From Cyanophora paradoxa (Eukaryota > Glaucocystophyceae > Cyanophorales > Cyanophoraceae): DNA of 64,000 nt. Of the stretch, positions 55,443 through 64,000 are shown in pieces. The notes below the pieces were generated by a model. That model was not told the origin of the DNA and did not search any database. It was given only the letters and a program-made list of their open reading frames with translations. Location of the stretch: assembly GCA_004431415.1 (NCBI GenBank), contig QPMI01000588.1, positions 208,834 through 272,833 of the forward strand, read 5' to 3'. The number at the start of each line of letters is the position of its first letter. The first letter of the stretch is position 1. The position numbers were made by a program, and so were the translations under genes.

Positions 55443-56032
55443 AATTGAATATTAATTCAAGCTTAAATATGGGGACACCGGTACCCTCGTTTCAAATCCC
55501 GCGCCGGGCGCCGGGCGGTGCCCGGACGCGCTCAACTTGGCAAATTAATTAAAAGCTGAAGGCAGCGCGCGGCGGCAGCTGCAGCGATCTGAGCGAGCCT
55601 GAGCAATGCGATGCAATCGAAGTGTCGGCCGCGGGCGATCAGCAGATTCGGCCGCCGGGCTGGGCCATGGCCAGGAGCACTTCCCGCCGGGGGAAGCTTA
55701 ATTAAGGGGGGTCCCGGCCGCGGGTCATGCAGGGGGAGTCGGGGGAAGGGGGGGGACAAGGGAACAGACCGGGATCGACCGTCGGACTTGGCGATGCGAT
55801 ATCGATAGATCTAGAATCGAGCTCGATCATCGAATCGCTCGCGCTGGGAGCGTCGCGATCGCAATCATCATGATCATGAAAACATATGCATGCACAGTCG
55901 ATGTCGAAAGACGGCGGCGGCGGCTGCCGGCGGGCCGGCGCCGGGGCCTTGGGGCCTGCAGCCGCTCCGACTCTCCGAGGTTCATAAATAGCTATAGTGG
56001 CAGCGGCGGCTAGCCAAAATGCGACGGGCGGG
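55443..56032. other. Transition from repeats to genes; 3' flank of the beta-helix gene
   Basis: AT-rich start (AATATTAATTC), then GC-rich sequence with no recognised gene. It includes CGCCGGGCGCCGGGCG near 55,503 and G runs near 55,746. The part next to 56,033 should contain the 3' untranslated region of the minus-strand gene. Confidence 0.5.
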
Positions 56033-59000
56033 CTAGCCGCGCTGGAGGGCTGCCCCCGGGTCGCACTTGAAGGGCGCCTCGCCGCAGGAGGCCGGCGCGG
56101 GGCCCTCGACCTCCCCCGCCGCCCCGCCCTGCAGGTACACCCCGACCCGCCCCACGCCCCGCACCGAGCAGCCGCGCAGCGCCACGCGCGCCCCCGGGCC
56201 GGCCCGCACGCCGAACTGGCGGCAGGGCCCCACCGCGCAGTCCGTGAGCTCGGCGCGGGCCCCGGGGAGGGCGTCGAGGCCCGTCCGGCACTGCCGCAGC
56301 CGGCACGCGTACAGCCGCGCCTCCGCCCCCTCTGCCGCCCCGTGAGATGGCGATGCCTCAGCAAGCGCGGCGCGAGTCGGGGCGGGGGCGGGGGGGCACG
56401 GTGGACGGCGACGGCGGGCTCGTCGGGGGAGGCGCAGCAGGCAAGGCCCTCCAGCGCCCACCGCCCGCTCCGCACCGCCACGCCCCCGACCCCCATCCCC
56501 TGGCCCCAGGAAGGGTGAGGGGCGGGGGGGGGGGGGGGCGGGGGGGGTGGGGGGGGGGGGGGGGGTGGGGGGGGGGGGGGGCGGACCTCCTCCGCGTCCT
56601 CTTCGTCGCCGTCCTCGTCGTCCCCGCTGCCCGCCTCGCCGCCCCCGACGGCGAGCGAGAGGTTCGCGAGCCGCCCCTGGGGCGCGTCCAGCCACAGCAC
56701 CGTGCCGCCCCTCCCCGCCCGCTGCGCATCCCCGTCGGATGTGGGGCTCGGGGGGGAAGGGGAAGGGGGGGATGAGATACAGAGAAACGAGGCGTACCCG
56801 GAGGATGACCTCCCCCTCCCCCACCACCGCGAGCTCGCACGTGACGTCCAGCGTCTCCCGCTCCACGTACTCCCCTCCCCGCACCCGCACCTGTACCCGG
56901 ATCAGGCGGGTAGGATGGAGCGCCGAGGGGGGTACGCGGGCGCGCCTCGTCGCCGTCCGTGGCTGCTGCGAGGGCCTCGCGGAGGGAGGGGTACGGGCCC
57001 AGGACGGCCCGCCCCGCCCCGTCCAGCGCCCCTGGCCTGCCGAAGGCTCGAGATTAGATGGAGAGGCGTGGCGGCGAGGGAAGGGACGGGGGTACGCACG
57101 TAGGGCGCATCTCTTGGTCCACTACGAGGAGCCGCCCTGCGGCCCCTCCTCCTCCTCCCCCTTCTCCTCCTCGCCCTCCTCTCTTGCAGTCTCCTCGGCC
57201 TCTTCAACGGCGGCCGCCGAGGGGACGCTGGCCCTGCGCGCCGCCTCGGCCGCCGCGGGGCACTCCGCCGCCGCCGCCGCCGCCGCCCCGCCCCCGCTTC
57301 CTTTCGGACGCGTGAGAAGCGCAAGGGTTCAAGGTCGAGGGAGGGCCGCACGGCTCCCGAGCCGCCGGCGCCCGCCTCGGCCTCCGCCTGCTCCTCGGCG
57401 ATGGCGGCCGCCCGGCGGGAGCGGCGGCGCGCCTCCGCCACCGCCTCCGCCTCCGCCTCGTCCGCCCGCAGCGCCCCCACCAGCTGCCCCGCCCGCGGCC
57501 ACGGAGTCAGAGGAAGCGAAGCGACGGGTACCGCGCAACAGCAAAGCACCGCGCGGAGCTCGTCGACGGAGGGCCCGGCGTACCCCTGCGGCCTCTCGCC
57601 CCCGGCCCCGCCGGCCTCGACGAGCTCGCCGCCCTTCTCGGTGCGGTAGGGCGCGCCGGCCGCGGCCCCCGGGCCCTGCTGGAGGCCCCAAGCGCGGAGG
57701 CGCGAGACGCGGTCCGCCCCGGCCGCCCCCGCCGGCGCGACGACGCCGAAGCCCAGCGAGTCTGCGTCACGGAGCCGGTCCCTTCGGCTCGAAGGGGGGC
57801 GGTGCGGGCGAGGAGAGAAGCACCGTGGACGTCGCAGGAGGAGAGAGTGACGTCCGACCCCGCCTGCGCCTCGACGCACGCCCGCAGGCAGCCGTACACG
57901 TCGCACCTGAGGCGGGCGGGCGGCGTGAGGGAGGGAGGCTGCCTCCAAGGCACAAGTCAGCGAGGCGAGCGCACCCCGAGAGGGAGGCGCGGGCGCCGAG
58001 GCCGGCGCTGACGCCCACGCGGCAGCCCGAGACGGCGCAGCGCTCGAGGGCGGCGCGCGCGCCCTCTCGCACGAAGACGCCCACCGAGCCCCGGGCCGTC
58101 ACCCGGAGCCCCTCCAGCGACCAGCGGCCCCCTGCCCCGAGGTTAAAGGGGGGAGGCCAACGAACAAAGAGAAAGGGAAAACGGTGTACCCCGGACGAGG
58201 ACGGCCATCATGCCGTCGCCCTCGCCGCCGAAAGAGGATGAGGAGGGGAGCAGGCCGGGGCGCCCCGCGGAGGAGGAGGAGGAGGAGGAGGGCGGCGGGG
58301 CGGGCGGGGCAGGGGCGGCGCGGACGGTGAGGTTCGAGACGGCGCCGACGGCGGCGCCGAGCTCGAGGACCACGCCGCTCGCCCCGCTCCGCGAGAGCAC
58401 CACCTGCGGCGGGGAGGTGGGCGTTCGAGCTTGAGCACGGGGGGCGGGGGGCGGGGGGCGGGGCTCGGCACCCTGGAGGGGTCCCCCTCGCCGCGGATGC
58501 GGACGCAGCGGGGCACGGCGAGCGCCCGCCGCGCCTCGTACTCCCCCGCCCGCACCACTGGCCCCGCGCCCCGCACGGCCCGGCTCAGAAAGACTCTGAG
58601 GCCTCCCGAGACGAGACGGGCGCCCGCCCGCACCGATCTCGTCGCCGCCGCGGGCCGCCACCAGCGCGTCCTCCAGCGACACGAAGCACTGGGGGGTACG
58701 CGCTCAGAGGGTGGGGTGGGGTGGAGGAAGAGGGGGTACGGGACGCGCCTCGGCGTCGCCGGGGAGGCCGGCGGGGAGGTTGCCCGTGAAGCCGGCGTCG
58801 ACGAAGAGGGTGCGGCCGGACGGCACCGGCTCCGCCTTGATCGCGTTGCAGCGCAGGGCCTCCGCCCGCCCCTCCCCGACCACCCCGTCCGCCCCGCAGT
58901 GCCAGATCTGCTCTTCGTGTGAGAAACGACGAAGGCAAAGATAAACTGTTTTTTAAATAGGGAGCGCCTCGTTGTTGGTGAGGCTGGAGAAGCAGCCGTC

Positions 59001-59751
59001 GCCGGCGAAGACGCCGGCCTGCCCGACGTCGTGGACGCGGCACCGCTCCATGACGAGCGAGGCACCCTCGCGAGGCTCACGCCGTCCGTGTGGCACAGCG
59101 ACAGCTCGCAGCCGCTCAGCGCCGCCCGCACGCCCTCCCCCGCGAGGCGGCACCCGACGCGCCCGCCCCGCAGCGAGCACCCGCGCAGCGCCAGCGCGCA
59201 CTTGCCCGTCGCCGAGACGCCTGCGCCGCGCGTGAGGCGCGTCGGCGAGCGGGCGAGCTCCCAGACTCGAGGGGGCGCACAGGGGGCGTCCTCGGTGGCC
59301 TCGACCTCGCAGTCGACCAGCTCGAGGTCGCCGCCCGAGCAGAGGACGCCGCCGACCATCTCGCAGCCCATGTCCTCCGCCGGCCGCATCCGCACGCCGC
59401 CCACGCGCGCCCGGCCGGCGCTGCACGCCAGCACGAAGCCGCCGATGCCGAGGCGCCCGAGGAGGACCTTCTCCGCCCCGGCGCCCCGGATCTCGACGTC
59501 CTTGGCCAGCACCAGCGCCTGCTCCTCGTAGTACACGCCCTGGGATAGAATGCGGCGCATCAGCGCTGCCCTCGCGCCCGATCGGCGGTGCACGCGGCAC
59601 CTCTGCGATCTGGATGACGTCCCCGGCTCGCCTCCCGCAGGGCCTCCGCCGGCCACAGAAGCGTCCCCGGTAAGTTCGTCTGCTCTACGTACAACGTACG
59701 CGGCTCGCGCCTCGCCGCCGCAGGCGCCTCAACTCCAGGCCGCCGCTGCAT
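56033..59751 (-). CDS. Multi-exon gene for a parallel beta-helix repeat protein (three modules)
   Basis: Exons on the minus strand join into a protein with three similar modules. Module 1 has GDVIQIAE then GVYYEEQALVLAKDVEIRGA. Module 2 has CFVSLEDALVAARGGDEI then VVRAGEYEARRALAVPRCVR. Module 3 has YPSLREALAAATDGDE then VRVRGGEYVERETLDV. Each is followed by short strands with G-C-x-V and G-V-x-V patterns (ERCAVSGCRVGVSAGLGARA, DCAVGPCRQFGVRAGPGARV), as in right-handed parallel beta-helix proteins of the pectate-lyase fold, including the helix part of FBXO11-type proteins. Introns I can place: 59,540-59,600, 58,908-58,967, 58,689-58,748, 58,558-58,633, 58,404-58,471, 58,132-58,189, 57,907-57,974, 57,762-57,823, 57,484-57,583, 57,037-57,099, 56,891-56,945, 56,722-56,797, 56,500-56,586 and 56,332-56,399. 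The frame slips by one base near 59,632 and 59,063, and splicing around 57,120-57,400 is unclear; two adjacent genes are possible. The start ATG at 59,751 is tentative. Confidence 0.75.
56520..56583. other. G tract inside an intron
   Basis: Nearly uninterrupted G (C on the coding strand) over about 60 bases within the intron 56,500-56,586 of the beta-helix gene. On the plus strand it could form G-quadruplexes; on the coding strand it gives an extreme C-rich intron. The length may be unreliable in the assembly. Confidence 0.85.
58689..58748 (-). other. GC-AG intron with two GTACCCCC motifs
   Basis: 60 bp between codons GAG and TGC. It begins GCGCGTCCCGTACCCCC and ends GCGCGTACCCCCCAG, so the motif lies close to both splice sites. 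Joining the flanks restores the module 2 motif DAECFVSLEDA. Confidence 0.8.
58908..58967 (-). other. GC-AG intron
   Basis: 60 bp from GAG|GCGCTCCC to GAAGAGCAG|ATC. It has an AT-rich core (TTTAAAAAACAGTTTATC) unlike its neighbours and contains an in-frame stop, so it must be removed. Confidence 0.75.
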
Positions 59752-60012
59752 TCTGGCAACGCTGTTCCGAGCTGGTAAACCTCTCTAGCTAACGATGCAC
59801 AGCTCAAATCTGCTCGGTGTGGCGCCCTGGAGCGGCTGGCGTTGTTGCCAATTGGCCTGAGGGGGTACGCATTACCTTTCTTGGCGCTCTCATTCTTTTT
59901 CGCACGAACCGGAGGCGGATTTGAGCGGCGCGCAACGTCCACAGCACGGCGCTTGACGAGGCGATGTCGTGGGTGGTGGTGCGCCGGCTGCCGGTCATCC
60001 CCCGCGCCGCTG
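59752..60012. promoter_or_regulatory. Shared divergent promoter region
   Basis: About 260 bp between the tentative starts of the minus-strand beta-helix gene and plus-strand ALG5. No TATA box is visible. The head-to-head layout suggests a bidirectional promoter; no element can be singled out. Confidence 0.4.
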
Positions 60013-61401
60013 ATGCCGAGGGCGCGCCGCCCGCAGGCCCTCGCGCTCTTGTCGGCGTTTGCATACGTGTTTCGCGCCTATCTGGCCTTGAAGGGCAGGA
60101 AGGGCTCGAAGATTGGCCCCGAGAGCTACACCGGGCTCTCGCCGACCGAGAAGCCGACGCTGTTCGCCCCCGCTTCGGTCTACCTGTCCATCGTTGCACC
60201 CGCGTACAACGAGGATGAGCGGCTCCCGGCGTTCATGGCGGAGACCGCGCGGTACCTCCTCACGCGCGTGCGCCGGCGAGGCGCGGGTCGCGCGGGCGCC
60301 GCCGGCTCACGGCCGGCGCAGGGAGACGAAGGACAAGTCATTCACGTGGGAGCTGCTCATCGTGGACGACGGGAGCAGGGACAGGACCGTCAAGGTGGCC
60401 AATGAACAGGCCAAGGCCCTCGGCATCGAGTCCAAGACGCGCGTGATCAGCCTCCGCGTCAACTGCGGCAAGGGCGCCGCCGTCAAGACCGTGCGCTGAG
60501 CCCGAACCTCGCTGCTGCTGCTGCCGCCGCCCCCGTGCTGACGCGCCGGCGGCAGGGGATGCTGAACGCGCGCGGGGAGTACCTCCTCATGGCCGACTCG
60601 GACGGCGCGACGCTCATCACCGACGTCGAGCGCCTCGAGAGTGCGCCCGCACCGCCCCGCCCGCGCCGCCCGGCCCGCCCGCGCCCGACCGACCGGCTGC
60701 CCGGCAGCGTCGCTGAAGGGCGCGGCCAAGGGCGCCGACGGCTTCGGCATCGCCATCGGCTCCCGCGCGCACCTCAAGAACGAGGCCGACGCCGTCGCGC
60801 AGGTGGCCCCGTACCCCCTCCCCGCCCCGCCCCGCCGCTAACCGCGTACCCCCCGCGCCCCCGCAGCGGAAGCCGCACCGGCAGTTCGTCTCGTTCGTGT
60901 TCCGCGTCCTGCGGGAGCTCTGCGTCTCCGGCCTCAAGGACACCCAGTGCGGCTTCAAGCTCTTCACCCGCAAGGCACGCCGCCCCGTACCCCGGTCTCC
61001 CCCCTCCCGACCCTGACACAGCGTACCCCCTCCGCGCAGGCGGCGCAGCGGATCTTCCCGCAGCAGCACGTGGAGCGCTGGTGTTTCGACATTGAGCTGC
61101 TCCTCATCGCGCAGGTGCCCCGTACCCCGGCCCGCTGTCCCCCCCCTCCCCTCACCCCCCCTTCTTCCAGACTTTGAAGTACCCCATCTGCGAAATACCG
61201 GTCAACTGGACCGAGATCCCGGGCTCCAAGCTCGGGTCCGCGCCTCTCCCGCCCGCCCGCCCCCGGCCCCCGCCCGCCCTTCTCACGCCTGGCGCGCGCC
61301 AGGTGGTGAGCGCGTCGATCAACATGATCAAGGACCTGATCCGCATCCGCACCATGTACTGGCTCGGCTCCTGGCGCGTCCACAAGTCCACCCTCGCCTG
61401 A
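60013..61401 (+). CDS. ALG5: Dolichyl-phosphate beta-glucosyltransferase (ALG5), eight exons
   Basis: ALG5 transfers glucose from UDP-glucose to dolichyl phosphate on the cytosolic face of the ER, making Dol-P-Glc for the N-glycan precursor. Exons: 60,013-60,263 (or -60,269), 60,322-60,490, 60,556-60,640, 60,708-60,802, 60,867-60,974, 61,040-61,114, 61,171-61,235, 61,311-61,401, giving about 312 residues, close to the usual 320-335. Motifs in order: an N-terminal membrane anchor (ALALLSAFAYVFRAYLALKG), VAPAYNEDERLP, LLIVDDGSRDRT, GKGAAVKTGMLNARGEYLL, MADSDGAT (metal-binding acidic motif), FGIAIGSRAHLK, DTQCGFKLFTRK, ERWCFDIELLL and YPICEIPVNW, all typical of family GT2 ALG5. The first and fifth introns start with GC. 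The last junction can also be drawn as 61,234-61,302 without GT. The start at 60,013 is chosen because it puts the anchor at the N-terminus. Confidence 0.9.
60803..60866 (+). other. ALG5 intron 4 with paired GTACCCCC
   Basis: 64 bp, GTGGCCCC...CCCCGCAG. GTACCCCC stands at 60,811 and again at 60,846, near the two ends. The exons on both sides join in frame (ADAVAQ|RKPHRQF). Confidence 0.85.
60975..61039 (+). other. ALG5 intron 5, GC-AG, with paired GTACCCC
   Basis: 65 bp from AAG|GCACGCC to CTCCGCGCAG|GCG. GTACCCC occurs at 60,987 and 61,023. Removal gives the conserved GFKLFTRKAAQRIFP. Confidence 0.85.
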
Positions 61402-61501
61402 GGGACCCGACCCCCGCCCCCGCCCCCCGCTTCCCCTCAACTGCCCCCGCCCCTTCCTCCCTTCGAATCCTGTAGCATATTGGTATCGCCCCTTTTTCTG
61501 T

Positions 61502-63196
61502 TCAAGTTATCTGGCTTGAGGCGACACGAGCCCAAGGCGGCTGCCCCGCATCTGCCGCCGGCGCCCGGCGGGCGGCGGCGGCCTCCTCGAGGGCGCGCTC
61601 CAGGGCGGCGCGGAAGGCGGCGTAGGGCTCGGCGGCCGCGGGGGCCGCGAAGAAACGCCCGGGGTCCTCGAGGCTCAGCAGGGCCCTCTGCGGCCGCCCC
61701 GAGGCCAGCGCCCCCTCGAACAGCGCCGCGAAGTCCCCCCGCGTCCACTGGGCGGGGTACAAGAGGCTCGCCGAGACCCTCGCGGGGGCCGGGAGGGCGA
61801 GGAGGGCGGCGAGGAGGGGGGCGGGGCGGAGGGCGGGGGCGAGGCGGCACTCGGACAGGTCGGCCGTGGCGAGGCTCGGGGCGTGGGGGCCGGCGGCGAG
61901 CCAGGCGAGGGCCCCCTCCCCCACCTCGCACTGCTCCAGGAGCAGGTGCCGCAGCCCGCGGAAGGAATCCGGGCCAGCGCGGCGGGGCCCGCGGGGAGCG
62001 CGCAGCAGGTCAGGACGAGCGAGGAGGCGGGCGGGGCGGGGGCGCCCGGGCCGGGGAAGCGGCGGGTTCGAGAAGGCGGGCGGCGGCGCGGGGGAGCGGG
62101 AAGGCGGCGCCGGAGGAGGCGCGGCCGAGGTGGAGGCTGGCGCAGCGCAGGCCGGCGGCGGCGGCGGCCTCGACGGCGGCGGCGGCGGCCGCCTCGCCGC
62201 CGGCCTCGGGCTCGAAGGCGAGGACAGAAGCGAGGCGGAGGGCGGGGAGGAGGGCCAAGTCCCCGGGGGCCCGCAGCTCCAGGCAGGCCTCCACCCGCTC
62301 CAGCCGCCCGTGGCAGTGCAGCCTCTGCAGGGGGTACGACGTCAGGTCGAATCGGAGGGCGGGGCGGGGTGGGCGGGGGGCGCTGCGGCACCAGGTCGAG
62401 GAGGGGGAAGGAGCCGGGGCAGCTGAGGGCCCCGCGGAGGCGGACCTCGCGTACCCCCCGGCGACGGGGCGGGAGGGCGCTGTAGACCATCCCCACGACA
62501 TCGGCGTCCTCTCCCGGGAAGTCTATGGAGAGGGCCTCCAGGCGGCGCAGGGCGCGCCCCGCGCCGGGGGCCGCGCCAGCTCCCGCACGCCGCCGAGGCG
62601 CGCGGACCAGGCCTCGCCGGCGCTCCGCGCGAGGAGCAGCCGCAGCCGCCGCACGCCGCCGCACGCAGCGCCGGCGAGCACGTCCGCCGCCTCCGCCCCC
62701 GTGAGCACCGCGCACGGCCCGAAGCGCTCGCCGGGGGCGGCGCGGGCGCCCCGGGCGGGCGCCCGCCGCGGCACTTGAGCGCCACCTCCGCCGCCGTCAT
62801 GCCCGCCACGACGCTGCAGAGCGATGCACGATCGGAATGAAGCTGGAATGGGCGGACGCGGCGCGCGGACGCGCACTGGAGGTCGAGCTGCGCGCTGAGG
62901 GGCTCGTCGAAGGCGGCGCGGCGCCAGCGGCGGCAGGCGGCGGAGGCCCGGCAGCGCTCGTTGACGGAGAGCAGCGCGAGGACGTGCGTGAGGAGCTCCT
63001 GCGGCAGCGCCCGCGTCGCCGCACCCGCCTCTCCATGGCCATCGCAATCGCCGCCCCCCTCCGCTGCTCCGCCGCCGCCCGGGTCGCCATCTGCAAGCGT
63101 CGCTGTCAGCGAACTCGCGATTGGTGCCGCGCGTACGGCTCCGCAGGCGCGCATGCGCCGCGCCGACCGGTTTGCAGCGAGGTCACGTGCACGCAC
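61502..63196 (-). CDS. F-box protein with leucine-rich-repeat-like C-terminal region
   Basis: The first exon (63,196-62,877) contains an F-box, ALPQELLTHVLALLSVNERC continuing RASAACRRWRRAAF, the motif that binds SKP1 in SCF ubiquitin ligases. An intron at 62,814-62,876 (GT-AG) leads to HVVAGMTAAEVALKCRG. Later parts have leucine-rich strands: CGGVRRLRLLLARSAG, RALRRLEALSIDFPGEDADV, RGVREVRLRGALSCPG, LRHLLLEQCEVGEGALAWLA and ATADLSECRLAP, as in F-box/LRR substrate receptors. A second intron lies at 62,325-62,391. Frame changes near 62,740, 62,580 and 62,000 are not explained by introns I can place, so there may be missed introns, sequence errors or decay. The C-terminus ends VASSQIT at 61,502. 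Two in-frame ATG codons could be the start; I took the outer one. Confidence 0.65.
62325..62391 (-). other. Intron of the F-box gene with GTACCCCC at the acceptor
   Basis: 67 bp from CTG|GTGCCGCAG to GTCGTACCCCCTGCAG|AGG. Splicing joins PLLDL to RLHCHGRLERVEACLEL in frame. Confidence 0.75.
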
Positions 63197-63634
63197 CGGC
63201 CGCGCTGGACGAGTGAGCTGCGCAGCCTGCGCCTGCGCAGGTCGAGCTGGCGGCTTCCTGCTGCTCCGTCATGCGTGCCGCCTTTACCTGCGGCCGGCCC
63301 GGGTACCGGTTCGAATTCGAATTCGCCCGCCGGTTCGAATTCGAATCGAAGCGACGGGCGCTTCGAATTCCGGGTTGCGGGGCAGCCGGTGCTCGATCCA
63401 GGGGTCGGACAGGCTAATGACCGCTGAGCGCTAGCTGGCGCTCTGGCCGAGGCGAGCGAGCGCGCGCCGCACGCGGCGCGGGCGCGAGCGGGCGCGCGGA
63501 ATTCGAATGCATGCCCACTGGGCCACGCAGATATCTTCTCCATTGCCTCTGGCGCGGCGTGCCTTCCACTGAAGGCACCCAATAAGTTGTATTATGTGTG
63601 CCTTCTACTTGTTCTGTAAATAATCCACGGAGGC
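63197..63634. other. Spacer between the F-box gene and the gene at the right edge
   Basis: Rich in TTCGAATTCG words (63,310-63,375) that form overlapping palindromes. No gene recognised. It should contain the promoter of the F-box gene and the 3' flank of the next minus-strand gene. Confidence 0.5.
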
Positions 63635-63960
63635 TCAGGAGGTGTACTTGCGCTGGCCCATGACCTGCGGGTGCGTGAGGCTCGGTCCGCGGAGGGCGGC
63701 GGGGCGGCGGGGCGGGCGGGCGCGCACGTCTCCGAGGGGGTCGCTCTTCGCCCGCCACTGCCCGTCCCGCAGCAGCTCCCGCAACCTGCAGCGGGGACTT
63801 GCCGGGTCAGATCCATGAGAAACGGGAGGCTGGGCGGGACGCCGGGAGGAGGGCACCGCTGCTCGGGGGCGGCGGGGGCGGTCCCGCCGAAGGCGGCGCG
63901 GACGAGGGACCAGGGGTGCCCCGACGAGACGTACTGCAGGAACCCCGCCCCCTTCTGCAT
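63635..63960 (-). CDS. 3' end of an unrecognised minus-strand gene (partial)
   Basis: Two exons are visible. Exon 63,960-63,857 reads MQKGAGFLQYVSSGHPWSLV and further. A GT-AG intron occupies 63,786-63,856. The last exon, 63,785-63,635, reads LRELLRDGQWRAKSDPLGDV and ends THPQVMGQRKYTS with a stop. Upstream of 63,960 the sequence GTACCCCCATACCAG is a convincing splice acceptor, so the gene continues beyond the window and the ATG at 63,960 is probably internal. I do not recognise the family. Confidence 0.55.
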
Positions 63961-64000
63961 CTGGTATGGGGGTACGCGTGAAATTGGTTTGGGAGGGGGG

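Overview
The window is nuclear DNA of a GC-rich eukaryote. The evidence is short spliceosomal introns of 55-100 bp, a dolichyl-phosphate glucosyltransferase (ALG5) gene, an F-box protein gene, LTR retrotransposons with Ty3/gypsy reverse transcriptase, and several kinds of satellite DNA. The GC-rich coding, frequent GC-AG introns and long parallel beta-helix protein would suit a marine microalga (haptophyte- or pelagophyte-like), but the sequence alone does not fix the lineage.

Layout. 1-9,732 is a satellite of about 500-bp monomers with a mostly three-monomer higher-order repeat. 9,958-15,736 is a complete LTR retrotransposon (element A) with 300-bp LTRs in which I see no difference, 5-bp target duplications and a broken gag but no pol. 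15,737-21,905 holds a LINE-like 3' tail, a decayed multi-exon gene that is probably a transposase relic, and a 336-bp tandem repeat. From 21,906 to 49,200 lies element B, a 5'-truncated Ty3/gypsy element. Its gag is homologous to that of A, but an unrecognised region of roughly 2,000 codons lies between the gag zinc knuckle and the protease. Its reverse transcriptase-RNase H frame is open. Its integrase is separated from the rest by a 12-kb insertion (33,889-45,857). That insertion consists of two tandem elements (C1 and C2) with common ends; C1 carries two GC-rich tandem arrays. 49,201-55,450 is a nest of small elements: two terminal-inverted-repeat elements (P1, P2), two inverted copies of an approximately 780-bp element (F), and LINE-like tails.

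The right end (56,033-64,000) is gene-dense single-copy sequence: a minus-strand beta-helix-repeat protein gene, ALG5 on the plus strand in head-to-head arrangement with it, a minus-strand F-box/LRR-like gene, and the 3' end of a further minus-strand gene. Their introns are very short, often carry GTACCCC motifs near one or both ends, and about one in five starts with GC instead of GT.

Together these show an active or recently active repeat compartment next to ordinary genes. Elements A and B share gag homology, LTR termini, purine tracts and tRNA-tail-like motifs. A therefore looks like a non-autonomous relative that could have been mobilised by B-type machinery. Most retrotransposon frames in the window are broken and are annotated as pseudogenes.
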